DNA of 64,000 nt from assembly GCA_012959765.1 (NCBI GenBank), contig DUCO01000015.1:1-64000 (forward strand). Direction: 5' to 3'. This document shows positions 44,900 to 53,654 of this stretch, piece by piece (the first letter of the stretch is position 1; each line of letters begins with the position of its first letter). The position numbers and the translations under genes were made by a program. Below the pieces are notes generated by a model. It ran no database searches and was not told the DNA's origin. It worked only from the letters and a program-made list of their open reading frames with translations. Source of the DNA: Dehalococcoidia bacterium (lineage in GTDB: Bacteria > Chloroflexota > Dehalococcoidia > Lucifugimonadales > Lucifugimonadaceae).

Positions 44900-45366
44900 G
44901 AGAACCTCAAAAACCATGTGCGAAAATTATGTGATCTATTAATTCGATGCTCGGCGACATACTAGTCTTGCTGAGGTAATTAAGGCAGTTTTTGCGGACG
45001 AAATTCACTGAAATTAGACGGTATTTTAAGGTGTTTTCTCCGAGATTCCAGCTCCGAAAATCGTAGCGGCATTCCGGGTAATTATTGAGATCGGGCTAGA
45101 TACGAAAATGGCACACCGGAATGCGGTGATTTGTGACGGAAATTCGTCTTGTGGATTCAACGTCTTATTTCGCACGGTAGAAAGCGTTGTTCGCACCTGG
45201 CGAAAAAGCAGGAAATTGAGGCGGTTTTCAGCGTTTGAGCAGATATTGACTGGTTTTACTTACTCGACGCGCATATAGGAGCGTTATGGAGCGTAATAGT
45301 GAGGCTAATATGTGGCGGAATCGATAAACATCTAACGGCATATATTTAGTGCGATCTGAGGTTCAA
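44900..45366. promoter_or_regulatory. Long divergent intergenic region with an inverted repeat
   Basis: This 467-bp AT-richer region separates two divergent amidohydrolase paralogues. The inverted pair GCATTCCGG (45069-45077) and CCGGAATGC (45116-45124) has perfect 9-bp arms 38 bp apart, near the centre. No gene or RNA is recognised. It presumably holds both promoters and a shared operator. Confidence 0.45.
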
Positions 45367-46557
45367 ATGGTGGCCGAGCAAATAACCGAGCGGATATACG
45401 ATCTTCTTCTAAAAGGCGGGCGCGTTATCGACCCCGCAAACAACGTCGATGGATTGTTCGACGTGGCGATTGTGGGGCGATTCATAGCGCTCGTCGACAA
45501 GGATATTTCGCCAGATCTCGCCAAAACAGTTGCCGACGTCAGCGGCCATGTGGTTACGCCGGGTCTTATAGACATTCATGCGCACTTTTTTGGAATAAAA
45601 GGGGGGGTGCTTCCCGACGCACATTGCCTGCCACAGGGCACAACAACTGGTGTTGATGCCGGCGGTTCTGGTCATCGAACATTTGATGAATTCAACGACA
45701 CTATCATCACGCAATCACTCATGAATGTATTCGCACTGATCAACATCGTCGGTGAAGGGATGATTGGCGAACCCGAACAAGATCTCGAAGATATGGATGC
45801 CGAACTAACAGCCGCAAAAATCAATCAGCGGCCCGACCGAATCGTTGGTGTAAAAGTCGCCCACTACATGGGGCCGGGATGGGCTCCGCTCGATCGCGGT
45901 GTTGAAGCCGCTGAAGATGGTGGCGTTTTCTTGATGGTCGACCAGTCGCCGATTCATACCCGCCCAATGAAAGAAATGATGCTCGATCACCTTCGTTCAG
46001 GCGATATAGTGACTCACTGTTACGCGCTCAGCAAACCAATGACCGATGTCGATGACAAGGTGAAACCGTATTTCTTCGAGGCAAGAGACCGTGGTGTGAA
46101 ATTCGACGTCGGGCACGGTTCAGGGAGTTTCTCGTTCCGCATCGCCAAAGCCGCGATCGAACAGGGGCTTCTACCCGATACTGTTTCCACCGATATGCAT
46201 GAGCCAAGCATCATGTTCAATCAGGCAACGATGCCCGAAACGATGACAAAATTGCTTGCGTTAGGCATGGATTTAGCCGACATCGTGAAGAGGTCTACCT
46301 GGGATCCGGCAGTGGCGATTGGTCACCCCGAACTTGGAAAACTTGGGCAAACATCACTCGCTGATATCGCAGTGCTCGAAATTGCTGAGGGTGATTTTGG
46401 TCTGACCGACAATGGGACCGGCTACCGAGTTTTTCCAGCAGATAAACGAATCGTGTGCCAGATGACGATCAAGGACGGAAAAGTCGTTTGGGACAAGAAC
46501 GGTAAATCACGCGAAAGCTGGACCGCCACTCTGCCAACAAATCCTGCGCTGGACTAG
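45367..46557 (+). CDS. COG3964 amidohydrolase (island copy 2)
   Basis: This 396-residue paralogue retains HAH (LIDIHAHFFG), Lys (VGVKVAHYMG), His (VTHCYALSKP), His (FDVGHGSGSF) and Asp (VSTDMHE). The ATG at 45367 is preceded by GAGG at 5 nt; a GTG at 45349 is an alternative. Differences from copy 1 cluster around the loop after HAH (HFFGIKG versus HFYGYVA), which often shapes substrate choice in this superfamily. It converges with the SelA-like gene. Confidence 0.88.
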   Translation: MVAEQITERIYDLLLKGGRVIDPANNVDGLFDVAIVGRFIALVDKDISPDLAKTVADVSGHVVTPGLIDIHAHFFGIKGGVLPDAHCLPQGTTTGVDAGGSGHRTFDEFNDTIITQSLMNVFALINIVGEGMIGEPEQDLEDMDAELTAAKINQRPDRIVGVKVAHYMGPGWAPLDRGVEAAEDGGVFLMVDQSPIHTRPMKEMMLDHLRSGDIVTHCYALSKPMTDVDDKVKPYFFEARDRGVKFDVGHGSGSFSFRIAKAAIEQGLLPDTVSTDMHEPSIMFNQATMPETMTKLLALGMDLADIVKRSTWDPAVAIGHPELGKLGQTSLADIAVLEIAEGDFGLTDNGTGYRVFPADKRIVCQMTIKDGKVVWDKNGKSRESWTATLPTNPALD

Positions 46558-46610
46558 TAATCGAGACCGGAGCCAAGTGTTGTTTAATCAGCAGGATTCG
46601 CAGAAGATAC

Positions 46611-46669
46611 CACCGGAGTACCAAACTAGCAGGGCAACCAAAAAGACCTGCAGATCTAGCACTCCGGTG
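46611..46669. terminator. Nested stem-loop between convergent genes
   Basis: CACCGGAGT (46611-46619) pairs with ACTCCGGTG (46661-46669). Inside, GCAGG (46629-46633) pairs with CCTGC (46647-46651). It lies 54 bp after the amidohydrolase stop and 9 bp from the SelA-like stop. There is no clear T-tract, so it may be a factor-dependent terminator or 3'-end protector. Confidence 0.5.
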
Positions 46670-46677
46670 ACGAAATA

Positions 46678-47799
46678 TTAGCCGAGCACTTCGGCTAATC
46701 TGGCTCCCAGAACGGGCCCCTCGCCAGGCTGAAGATTTATCGGGTTGACCGACATCGCATCTTCATTGGCGTCATATGTCATGAACACTCGCGGCTCACC
46801 ATCAAGAAGCTGCTGAAGCAGTTCCTTAGGATTGCGGCCCGAATCGCTCGACTTCAGCCCGATCACTAGCGTCGGCACGTGGTATTTCGAAGCCGTTAGC
46901 TTGATGGACATATCGATCCCCCGAACGTCCTTCAGTTTTTCCTGAATCGGTGCCAATGTCTCTCGATACGCTGCAAACTGAGCTTCGTCGTCGGACTCCA
47001 TGAACAGCTTCAACGCCGTGTGCAAACCAATCATTTCGTCCTTGGTGACCTTTTGGGGTCGACCAATCGAGTGGTTTGGAGCCGTGTTCAACGTGGCTGC
47101 TTCAATCAGGTCTTTCCTGCCGAACAGCAGACCCGCACCCTGCGGACCGCGTATGTACTTTCCACCAGACATTGTTACGAGGTCAGCGCCATCGTCGATA
47201 TATTTTCGTAGATTCGATTTAGGTGGCAACATAGCCGCGGCGTCAACGATAACCGGCACGCCGCGGGCATGAGCGATTTCGGAGACTTCGCTCAACGTAA
47301 GACCATTAGTTAGCACGCCAGGCCCAAACAAGTACGCGACTGCGGCGGTGTTGTCGTTGATCGAAAGATCAAGTTCTTCAGCTAAGCAACCGTTTACCGA
47401 ACCTGCCTCATTGAACTTGGCACCAGCGAATGTGTACATATCACTGTATCCACCACGGTGAATTTTCTGAATAGCGAGTTCGTTTTTCATCCCGGTTGTG
47501 TTCGGTAATTGCCGTACATAACCGACGTTACTTCCGGTCATACAAGCAGCAATCGAAAGCACGACGCCACCAGCTGCGCCACTCACTACCATGCCACCTT
47601 CGGCACCGGTGACTTGCGCAATGTATTCGCCGACTTTTTCATTGAGCTCGACTAGCCCAACGAACGCAGTTGAAGCCAAAGCCATAGCCTCGATCACTTC
47701 TGGTCGGGGCATTGAACCGCCGAAAGATGTAATTGTTCCGGCAGCATGAATTACGGGTTTGATTCCGAGTTCGTCATAAACACGGTTGTTAATGGTCAC
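46678..47799 (-). CDS. SelA-like PLP enzyme (island copy)
   Basis: This 373-residue fold-type I PLP enzyme has lysine K214 in MSGGKYIRGPQGAGLLFG and the aspartate in VIVDAAAMLPP. It is close to the gene at 17162 (shared AAGTITSFGGSMPRPEV-like start, GRPQKVTKDEMIG). Its start lies 20 bp downstream of the D-aminoacylase, so both belong to the same leftward operon as the ABC importer. A role as ammonia-lyase or racemase on the deacylated product is plausible; the reaction is unproven. Confidence 0.85.
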   Translation of the reverse strand: MTINNRVYDELGIKPVIHAAGTITSFGGSMPRPEVIEAMALASTAFVGLVELNEKVGEYIAQVTGAEGGMVVSGAAGGVVLSIAACMTGSNVGYVRQLPNTTGMKNELAIQKIHRGGYSDMYTFAGAKFNEAGSVNGCLAEELDLSINDNTAAVAYLFGPGVLTNGLTLSEVSEIAHARGVPVIVDAAAMLPPKSNLRKYIDDGADLVTMSGGKYIRGPQGAGLLFGRKDLIEAATLNTAPNHSIGRPQKVTKDEMIGLHTALKLFMESDDEAQFAAYRETLAPIQEKLKDVRGIDMSIKLTASKYHVPTLVIGLKSSDSGRNPKELLQQLLDGEPRVFMTYDANEDAMSVNPINLQPGEGPVLGARLAEVLG

Positions 47800-47819
47800 G
47801 TTTTAAATCTTTCAAATTT

Positions 47820-49412
47820 CTATACGGCCTGTATTCCTTCACCCGACATAACACCGGTACACTCGGAATTTTCCACAACCGGCTGCCCGTTCACGAGCAC
47901 GTGCGGAATTCCAATGGGGTGCATCATTGGGTCTTCGAAGGAAGAGAGGTCATTGATCATTTCTGGATCGAATACACAAATATCGGCACGGAATCCCTCT
48001 CGAATTTCACCACGTTCGGCAAGTCCGAATCGTCGTGCAGGGTTTTGAGCCAGTCGCTGTACAAGCTGCTCAACCGGGTATCCGTGCCTGCGACGCAGCC
48101 GCCCCATAATTCGAGGGAAAGTGCCCCATGCACGCGGGTGCTGAAGTCCACCGACCGGTATTGCATCGGAACCAACCATGTAGTCGGGCCGATCTAGAAG
48201 ACTCATCACGTCCTCTTCAACGGCACGCCATAGCCGAGCACTGCTCGGCGGCACACCGCGAAGTCCGCAAGAAAAACGTTCTTCGAGCATCACTTCGCAA
48301 ATCATCTGCTCGATCGACGTTCCCCGCGCAGTCGCAACATCCGCAAAGCTCATACCCTCGTAATGGCGATTTTTTTTCGATGCTATCCAGGTCCAGCTGT
48401 AGCTATGCAACACCGAAGAATCTTTAGATTCAAGTTCGCGCACCAACATCGCCTTGGTTTCTTTGTCGGCCAGACGTCTCAAAGCAGCTTCAGTACCACC
48501 CTCGTGGAACCAGCTTGGGAAGTGAGATAGGGGGTGCCCGGAACCGACCGGGTAGGGGTACAACTCAAGAGTTACATCAACGCCATCATCTTTAGCGCGC
48601 TCGATCGGTTCCATGATTTCGTCTATACGACCTGCGTTATCTGCGCTCGTTCGATAGTGCTCGATGTGAACCTTTACACCAGAACGCCGCCCGATCTCTA
48701 GCGCTTCCTCAACACCACCACCGAAATATGCTCGATCGACGTTGTGATTACGTGTGTGAATCGAAAACGTTTTGTCGTATCTGGCAGCTACTTTGCATAG
48801 TTCTACCAATTCTCGTGAATCAGAGAATGAATTCGGGTAGTACGAAAGGCCAGTTGCAAATCCACATGCGCCCTGCTCGAACGATTCTTCCATTGTTCGA
48901 ATTGCGTGCCGAAGCACTTCGCCCCGTAGCGGAACATCTTCCATCCCCACTGCATCTAAACGAATCGGGCCGTGCCCGAGGAACATCGCCACGTTTGGAG
49001 CCGTTTTGTGGTGATAATTATTTAGGGCAGAGCCTATCGACGACATATCGAGATCTTCTGGCGGTAGGCCAAGAAGTCCTGAGAGATACTGTCGATACAT
49101 CAGGTACTTTTTACGAGACAGTGGAGCGTACGTTAGCCCATCGGGGCCAACTATCTCGGTAGTGATACCTTGCCGCACGCCTTCAGCATGCTGACCATCG
49201 TTAAGCAAGGCTCCATCGGAATGAGCATGTGTATCGATGAAACCAGGGGAGACGACGTGGCCGGATGCATCGATCCGTTTTGAAGCTTCAGCCGCGCTCA
49301 AATCGCCAATCGCAGTTATTTTAGTATCGGTGATTCCGATGGAATTTTCAGCTCCGGGTGCCCCGGTTCCATCGACAACCAGCCCATTTTCGATTATTAC
49401 GTCGAACTGCAT
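47820..49412 (-). CDS. N-acyl-D-amino-acid deacylase family protein (D-aminoacylase-like)
   Basis: This 530-residue amidohydrolase has HxH in FIDTHAHSD (H62, H64), SIHTRNH, KVHIEHY and the catalytic Asp in VGSDAIP. The C-terminal ends (NPARRFGLAERGEIREGFRADICVFD) are typical of D-aminoacylases. The metal-bridging Cys of classical members (GNCG) is replaced by GPDG (D91). It would release a D-amino acid or related amine from an N-acyl compound. It follows DppC by 30 bp, consistent with hydrolysis of an imported substrate. Confidence 0.87.
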   Translation of the reverse strand: MQFDVIIENGLVVDGTGAPGAENSIGITDTKITAIGDLSAAEASKRIDASGHVVSPGFIDTHAHSDGALLNDGQHAEGVRQGITTEIVGPDGLTYAPLSRKKYLMYRQYLSGLLGLPPEDLDMSSIGSALNNYHHKTAPNVAMFLGHGPIRLDAVGMEDVPLRGEVLRHAIRTMEESFEQGACGFATGLSYYPNSFSDSRELVELCKVAARYDKTFSIHTRNHNVDRAYFGGGVEEALEIGRRSGVKVHIEHYRTSADNAGRIDEIMEPIERAKDDGVDVTLELYPYPVGSGHPLSHFPSWFHEGGTEAALRRLADKETKAMLVRELESKDSSVLHSYSWTWIASKKNRHYEGMSFADVATARGTSIEQMICEVMLEERFSCGLRGVPPSSARLWRAVEEDVMSLLDRPDYMVGSDAIPVGGLQHPRAWGTFPRIMGRLRRRHGYPVEQLVQRLAQNPARRFGLAERGEIREGFRADICVFDPEMINDLSSFEDPMMHPIGIPHVLVNGQPVVENSECTGVMSGEGIQAV

Positions 49413-49442
49413 TACCTGTTGCTTATCCCTTCGCCAATTAAA

Positions 49443-50357
49443 TTAGTCCAACTGGTTGAGTCGCGGGTCGAATCTGTCACGTAGCCAGTCACCGAGGAAG
49501 TTGAATGACATCACGATCAAGAAAATCGCAACACCAGGCATGATCGACATCCACCAGGTGCTTGTCAGGAATTTTTGACCCTGAGCAATCATCAAGCCCC
49601 ACGTAGGTACCGATGCTGGAACACCGACACCTAAGAAACTCAAGCCAGCTTCAGCGATGATCATCGATCCTGTCCGGAGTGTGGTTATCACGATGACCAC
49701 GTGCATCACGTTCGGAAGAAGATGACGCACAATAATCCGAAAATCAGAGGCATTCATCACGCGTGACATCTCGACGTATTCACGTCCCCTTAAAGAAAGG
49801 ACTTCACCACGAATATTTCTTGATCCTGCCGACCACGAACTTAAAGCGAGCAATGCCATCACCATGCCTAGGCTTGGCCCGACACTAATCGCCACAATTA
49901 ACGCGATTAACAAGAACGGCAAAGACGACCAAAGGTCTACGAGTCGCATCAGGATTTCATCGACCATCCCGCCGTAGTAACCTGCCACGATTCCAGTAGT
50001 AGTTCCCGCGATCAGCCCAAAAGTAACTGCCACAGCGGCTACGAATAGCGAAATTCGAGCTCCGTACAACATTCGGCTGTACATATCTCGACCAAGGTTG
50101 TCTGTGCCAAGCCAGTGGGCCGAATCACCACCATCCAGCCATATAGGTGGAATATTTCGTGCACGAAGGTCACCTTTTTGTGGCTCGTATGGAGCCAGCA
50201 GGGGAGCGAATACAGCACTAAATACGATCACGAACATGATCACCCCGGGGATGACCGGCCAGCGCTTCATAAACCGAACGAACTGACCCGGAAAATCCGT
50301 AATCCCGCGAGACGACGTTTGAGTCGTTCCCGTTGTAGTTGTTGATTGCTCAGTCAT
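49443..50357 (-). CDS. Peptide/opine ABC importer permease, DppC type (island copy)
   Basis: This permease has a Thr/Ser-rich N-terminus (TEQSTTTTGTTQTSSRG), the helix RWPVIPGVIMFVIVFSAVF, GTDNLGRDMYSRMLYGAR and coupling loop REYVEMSRVMNASDFRIIVR. It is homologous to the gene at 27077. The ATG at 50357 overlaps the end of DppB by 8 nt. Together with the lipoprotein it forms a second complete import set without an ATPase. Confidence 0.92.
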   Translation of the reverse strand: MTEQSTTTTGTTQTSSRGITDFPGQFVRFMKRWPVIPGVIMFVIVFSAVFAPLLAPYEPQKGDLRARNIPPIWLDGGDSAHWLGTDNLGRDMYSRMLYGARISLFVAAVAVTFGLIAGTTTGIVAGYYGGMVDEILMRLVDLWSSLPFLLIALIVAISVGPSLGMVMALLALSSWSAGSRNIRGEVLSLRGREYVEMSRVMNASDFRIIVRHLLPNVMHVVIVITTLRTGSMIIAEAGLSFLGVGVPASVPTWGLMIAQGQKFLTSTWWMSIMPGVAIFLIVMSFNFLGDWLRDRFDPRLNQLD

Positions 50358-51300
50358 ATCGGATTCTCGGATCAATTACTGCATAGAGAACGTCTGCCAG
50401 GAAGTTCATAAAGACGTAAGCCGAACCAAACAGAAGTACAACTCCCGCGAGCACGGGGAAGTCGTTGTCTAATGAGGCCTGAACAGCCAACCGTCCGATT
50501 CCAGGCCATGCGAATACCGCTTCAACGAAAACGCTGCCCGTAATAAATGATGCAAGCACCAACGCCGATACGGTCAAAGGCTGTATGAGCGCATTCCGCA
50601 ATGCATGCTTCCAAATAACTTTCTGAACTCCGACACCCTTTGCTCGAGCGAGTTTCACAAACTCAGAATCGAGCACTTCGAGCATCGAGGAACGAGTCAA
50701 TCTCAAATACGATGCCCATGGGTCGAACCCGAGCACCATCGCAGGCATCACAAAATAAGAAACCTGAGTCCAGAACGGATCGGTTGATGGTGCTTTCGTC
50801 GCTGGAGGGAACCAATCTAATCTCACAGCGAAGACAAGGATCATCAGGATTGCGAGCCAAAAGGCAGGAGTCGCCTGGCCGATAAGAGCGACCGAACGAG
50901 TTAAATAGTCCCAGGCAGAGCCGCGTTTGACCGCCGATAACACCCCCAATCCCACACCGGGTATCGAGGCCAATAGCCAGGCTATAGCGGCCAGCTGTAA
51001 CGTGGCCGGCAGCTTTTCGCCTATCATCTTCGTTACAGGACGTTGCGCAGCGATGCTCTCGCCGAGATCACCACGAACGACGGCGCCCATCCATTTCGAA
51101 TATTGAACGTGGAACGGACGATCAAGCCCCCACTTCTGTCGAAGCTTATGGAGGGTCTCTTCACTGATTCCGTACGAGTCATCTCTAACGTAAATTAGAA
51201 GGGGGTCTGGGCCCAATCTCGAGAGACCAAATACGACGAACGTGATTCCCCACAGCGTTAGCAAAGCGAATATTGCACGTCGAATGAAAAATTTTCTCAT
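50350..51300 (-). CDS. Peptide/opine ABC importer permease, DppB type (island copy)
   Basis: This 316-residue six-helix permease has GLDRPFHVQYSKWMG, GDLGESIAAQRPVTKMI and the coupling loop EFVKLARAKGVGVQKVIWKH. AGGAG precedes the ATG at some distance. It is separated from the lipoprotein gene by a hairpin followed by TTTT, mirroring the 29-kb operon. Confidence 0.92.
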   Translation of the reverse strand: MRKFFIRRAIFALLTLWGITFVVFGLSRLGPDPLLIYVRDDSYGISEETLHKLRQKWGLDRPFHVQYSKWMGAVVRGDLGESIAAQRPVTKMIGEKLPATLQLAAIAWLLASIPGVGLGVLSAVKRGSAWDYLTRSVALIGQATPAFWLAILMILVFAVRLDWFPPATKAPSTDPFWTQVSYFVMPAMVLGFDPWASYLRLTRSSMLEVLDSEFVKLARAKGVGVQKVIWKHALRNALIQPLTVSALVLASFITGSVFVEAVFAWPGIGRLAVQASLDNDFPVLAGVVLLFGSAYVFMNFLADVLYAVIDPRIRYD

Positions 51301-51321
51301 TAAGAACCCAAGCCATCTCCT

Positions 51322-51363
51322 AAAATGGCCGATTCCGCAAATTGCTATCTGCAGAATCGGCCA
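51322..51363 (-). terminator. Attenuating hairpin between lipoprotein and permease genes
   Basis: On the minus strand TGGCCGATTC and GAATCGGCCA (perfect 10-bp arms) enclose an 18-nt loop and are followed by TTTTAGG. It lies 20 nt after the lipoprotein stop. Confidence 0.82.
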
Positions 51364-51382
51364 AATTAGAAGGAGGAATTTA

Positions 51383-53335
51383 CTACTTCAGCCTAATAAA
51401 CTCAGGTGAGTTGCTTGTCTGCCGTAGGCCTAATTCCATGTCCCAAGAGGCGATGGCATTAGGGTTGAACACGAGCAAGCTTGGAGACGCAACGATGCCG
51501 AAACCAGGCAGCCATTCGTGAATGTAGTCAGCGTAAGCATTGTTCAGATCGATTCGACCCGATAGCGATGCCTCTGCAGAAACGTTCAGGTAGTTCGCTG
51601 TTGACTCTGGGTTCTCCAGACCGTGGCTCTTGCCACCGCGAGCGAGTGCGCTCATCTGGATACCACGCGGCCAGTCCCAAGGAGTACTTGCGTAGTTCTC
51701 GAGCGGTCCCGTGTCAGTCCACGCCTGAACTGCAGACCTACCAACCAAAGTTGGGCGGAATACAGCGTATTCGTAGTGGAGAACGTCAGTGCTCACACCG
51801 ATTTCTTCCCAGAAGATCGACACGTTGTCGCCGATCTCACCGTAGAAGTGACCAATTGGCCATGCAAACATCGGCATGCTGAATCGCTTACCCGAAGAAT
51901 CTCGTGGGAATCCCGCCTGGTCCAGAAGGGCTTCCGCACCTGCTGGGTCGTACTCGATCTTCCACTTGTCATCCCAGTTTTCGTTGTTGATGTCGAAGTA
52001 AGGGATGTATACCGGCCAACCAAGTCCGCTCAATGCAGCTTCGTTGATCAGGTCACGGTCGATCGACATAGCAAGGGCAGTTCGGACCAGGCGAGCCTGT
52101 TCCATGTCGTCCATGCCGGCCGGGTTGTTGCTGTCATCCGGCTTGTGTGGGTTCCCGAGCCAGGGCAGGTCGTGAGTGTATGTCACGATTTCTAGCTCTT
52201 CACCCGTTGTCGGGTGATTACTTTCCCACAGGTTGCCGGCGAACATCATTGTCACCATTCGAGCGGAACCGGAGCCCTTGGCTGTCATACCGAGTCGCTG
52301 GGCTTCAGCAACGTTCGACACACTGATGTCAGCGATGTCTGCGTCACCTGTCGCAAGCTGTGCGATTCGCACAGTTTCGTCAGGAACAGCAATCCTCGTG
52401 ATGGAAGTAACTTCAGCTGTTGCACGCCAGTGATTAGCCACTGCAGTGTAAATAGTTCGGTCACCTCGTGCCCACGAAGTCATTTCAAAGGGACCAGTTC
52501 CAACCAGGTGATCCTGGTTCCAGGCTTCACCCTCGGTGTCGTAAGCATTCTTGCTGACGATACCGGCACCAAGACCGTCCTGACCGAAGAACCATGTGTC
52601 CCAACGAGGGTCGAATGCTTCCCAATTGATCCGCACGGAGTGGGTTCCTGTCTTTTCGGTTGGGTTAGAGCCCAAGAATCCAGCCCATGTACCTGATCCA
52701 TCTGTAATAGAGATGTTTCCTGTACCAAGAGTTTCCGAAAGATTCGGGTTCGTGTCGTTGATAGACCAGACCAAATCATCGGCTGTCAATTCGCCGTAAC
52801 CGCCGTGGAACTGAATTCCAGAAACGATCGTGACATCGACATAGGTTGGTGGTGAGTTCGCAGAGTCAAGTTCCCACGATTCTGCGAGGAGCGGTGTTGC
52901 CGGTCCTCCGTCGTGAGTTGGCTTGAACAGGGTCTCAACCACACTCATCATTTTAGCGCCACAACATAGGTTGCCGGCGTTAAATCCGCCTCCAATGCCA
53001 CCGTCAGCAGTGGTTGACCAAACCAGTTGGCCAGAAGCTTGCTTCGAAGGTGGCGCAGGCTTGTCAGCAGGAACAGGCGTAGCAGTTGCCGGTAAAGTCG
53101 GTGTTGCTGTCACGACGACGGTGTCGCCCTTGACTTCCTTTTCCACGACGACGGTGTCGCCCTTGACTTCCTTTTCCACGACGACGGTGTCGCCCTTGAC
53201 TTCCTTTTCCACGATCACAGTCTGGACGACGATTTCAGGTTCTGCTACATCGCCGCCGCCACAAGCAACCACCGCCATTGCTCCAAGAGCAAGCATCAGT
53301 AGTGTTAGCTTGGGCAATACGTTCATATACCGCAT
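51383..53335 (-). CDS. Family-5 extracellular solute-binding lipoprotein (island copy)
   Basis: This 650-residue lipoprotein has a signal ending AVVACGGGD (Cys near 25). Its stalk consists of three identical 11-residue units (GDTVVVEKEVK), encoded by a 33-bp tandem DNA repeat, plus a degenerate one. A Pro/Thr linker (TATPTLPATATPVPADKPAPP) leads to the family-5 domain. AGGAGG gives a strong ribosome site. It is the first gene of the leftward operon lipoprotein-DppB-DppC-D-aminoacylase-SelA-like, and probably defines its substrate. Confidence 0.94.
   Translation of the reverse strand: MRYMNVLPKLTLLMLALGAMAVVACGGGDVAEPEIVVQTVIVEKEVKGDTVVVEKEVKGDTVVVEKEVKGDTVVVTATPTLPATATPVPADKPAPPSKQASGQLVWSTTADGGIGGGFNAGNLCCGAKMMSVVETLFKPTHDGGPATPLLAESWELDSANSPPTYVDVTIVSGIQFHGGYGELTADDLVWSINDTNPNLSETLGTGNISITDGSGTWAGFLGSNPTEKTGTHSVRINWEAFDPRWDTWFFGQDGLGAGIVSKNAYDTEGEAWNQDHLVGTGPFEMTSWARGDRTIYTAVANHWRATAEVTSITRIAVPDETVRIAQLATGDADIADISVSNVAEAQRLGMTAKGSGSARMVTMMFAGNLWESNHPTTGEELEIVTYTHDLPWLGNPHKPDDSNNPAGMDDMEQARLVRTALAMSIDRDLINEAALSGLGWPVYIPYFDINNENWDDKWKIEYDPAGAEALLDQAGFPRDSSGKRFSMPMFAWPIGHFYGEIGDNVSIFWEEIGVSTDVLHYEYAVFRPTLVGRSAVQAWTDTGPLENYASTPWDWPRGIQMSALARGGKSHGLENPESTANYLNVSAEASLSGRIDLNNAYADYIHEWLPGFGIVASPSLLVFNPNAIASWDMELGLRQTSNSPEFIRLK
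53112..53210. repeat. 33-bp tandem repeat, three exact copies (stalk of the lipoprotein)
   Basis: Units begin at 53112, 53145 and 53178 with ACGACGACGGTGTCGCCCTT. Each encodes 11 residues on the minus strand. Exact identity suggests recent slippage and possible length variation between strains. Confidence 0.92.
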
Positions 53336-53654
53336 CTATTTCCTCCTCCACTGTTAGTGCACTCGCACAACAATGTTTTTTTCCGTTTAGATTCTGGAAA
53401 CCGTACCGACAGCTGGTTGCTCCTCTGAAAGAGCGACAATATCGGCATTCTACTACCAGAAAACGGAATTCCTGCACAGCTTTGCGCCGACCGATGGGAG
53501 CCACAAGGTAACGAAAGTAATGGATAGGGTGACTTTAGTTACTACTGGCTGAGAATAGTGGAGTATCACTACGTCGGAAACTGCACAAAATTCTGAGATG
53601 GCCTAGCCAAACGGGTTATACCGGGCTTGTGCATGTTGTTTATGTATCAACAGC
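53336..53654. promoter_or_regulatory. Divergent region between lipoprotein operon and LuxR gene
   Basis: There is no gene in these 319 bp. A small dyad TAGTG-GAGTAT-CACTA lies near 53556-53571. It is a candidate operator for the adjacent LuxR-type regulator; no clear -35/-10 pair was found. Confidence 0.35.

Noticed and set aside
45246-45279. Promoter TTGACT...CATATA upstream of the 45.4-kb amidohydrolase
   Set aside because: The spacing would be 20 bp or more, too long for a standard sigma-70 promoter without an activator; not listed as a feature.
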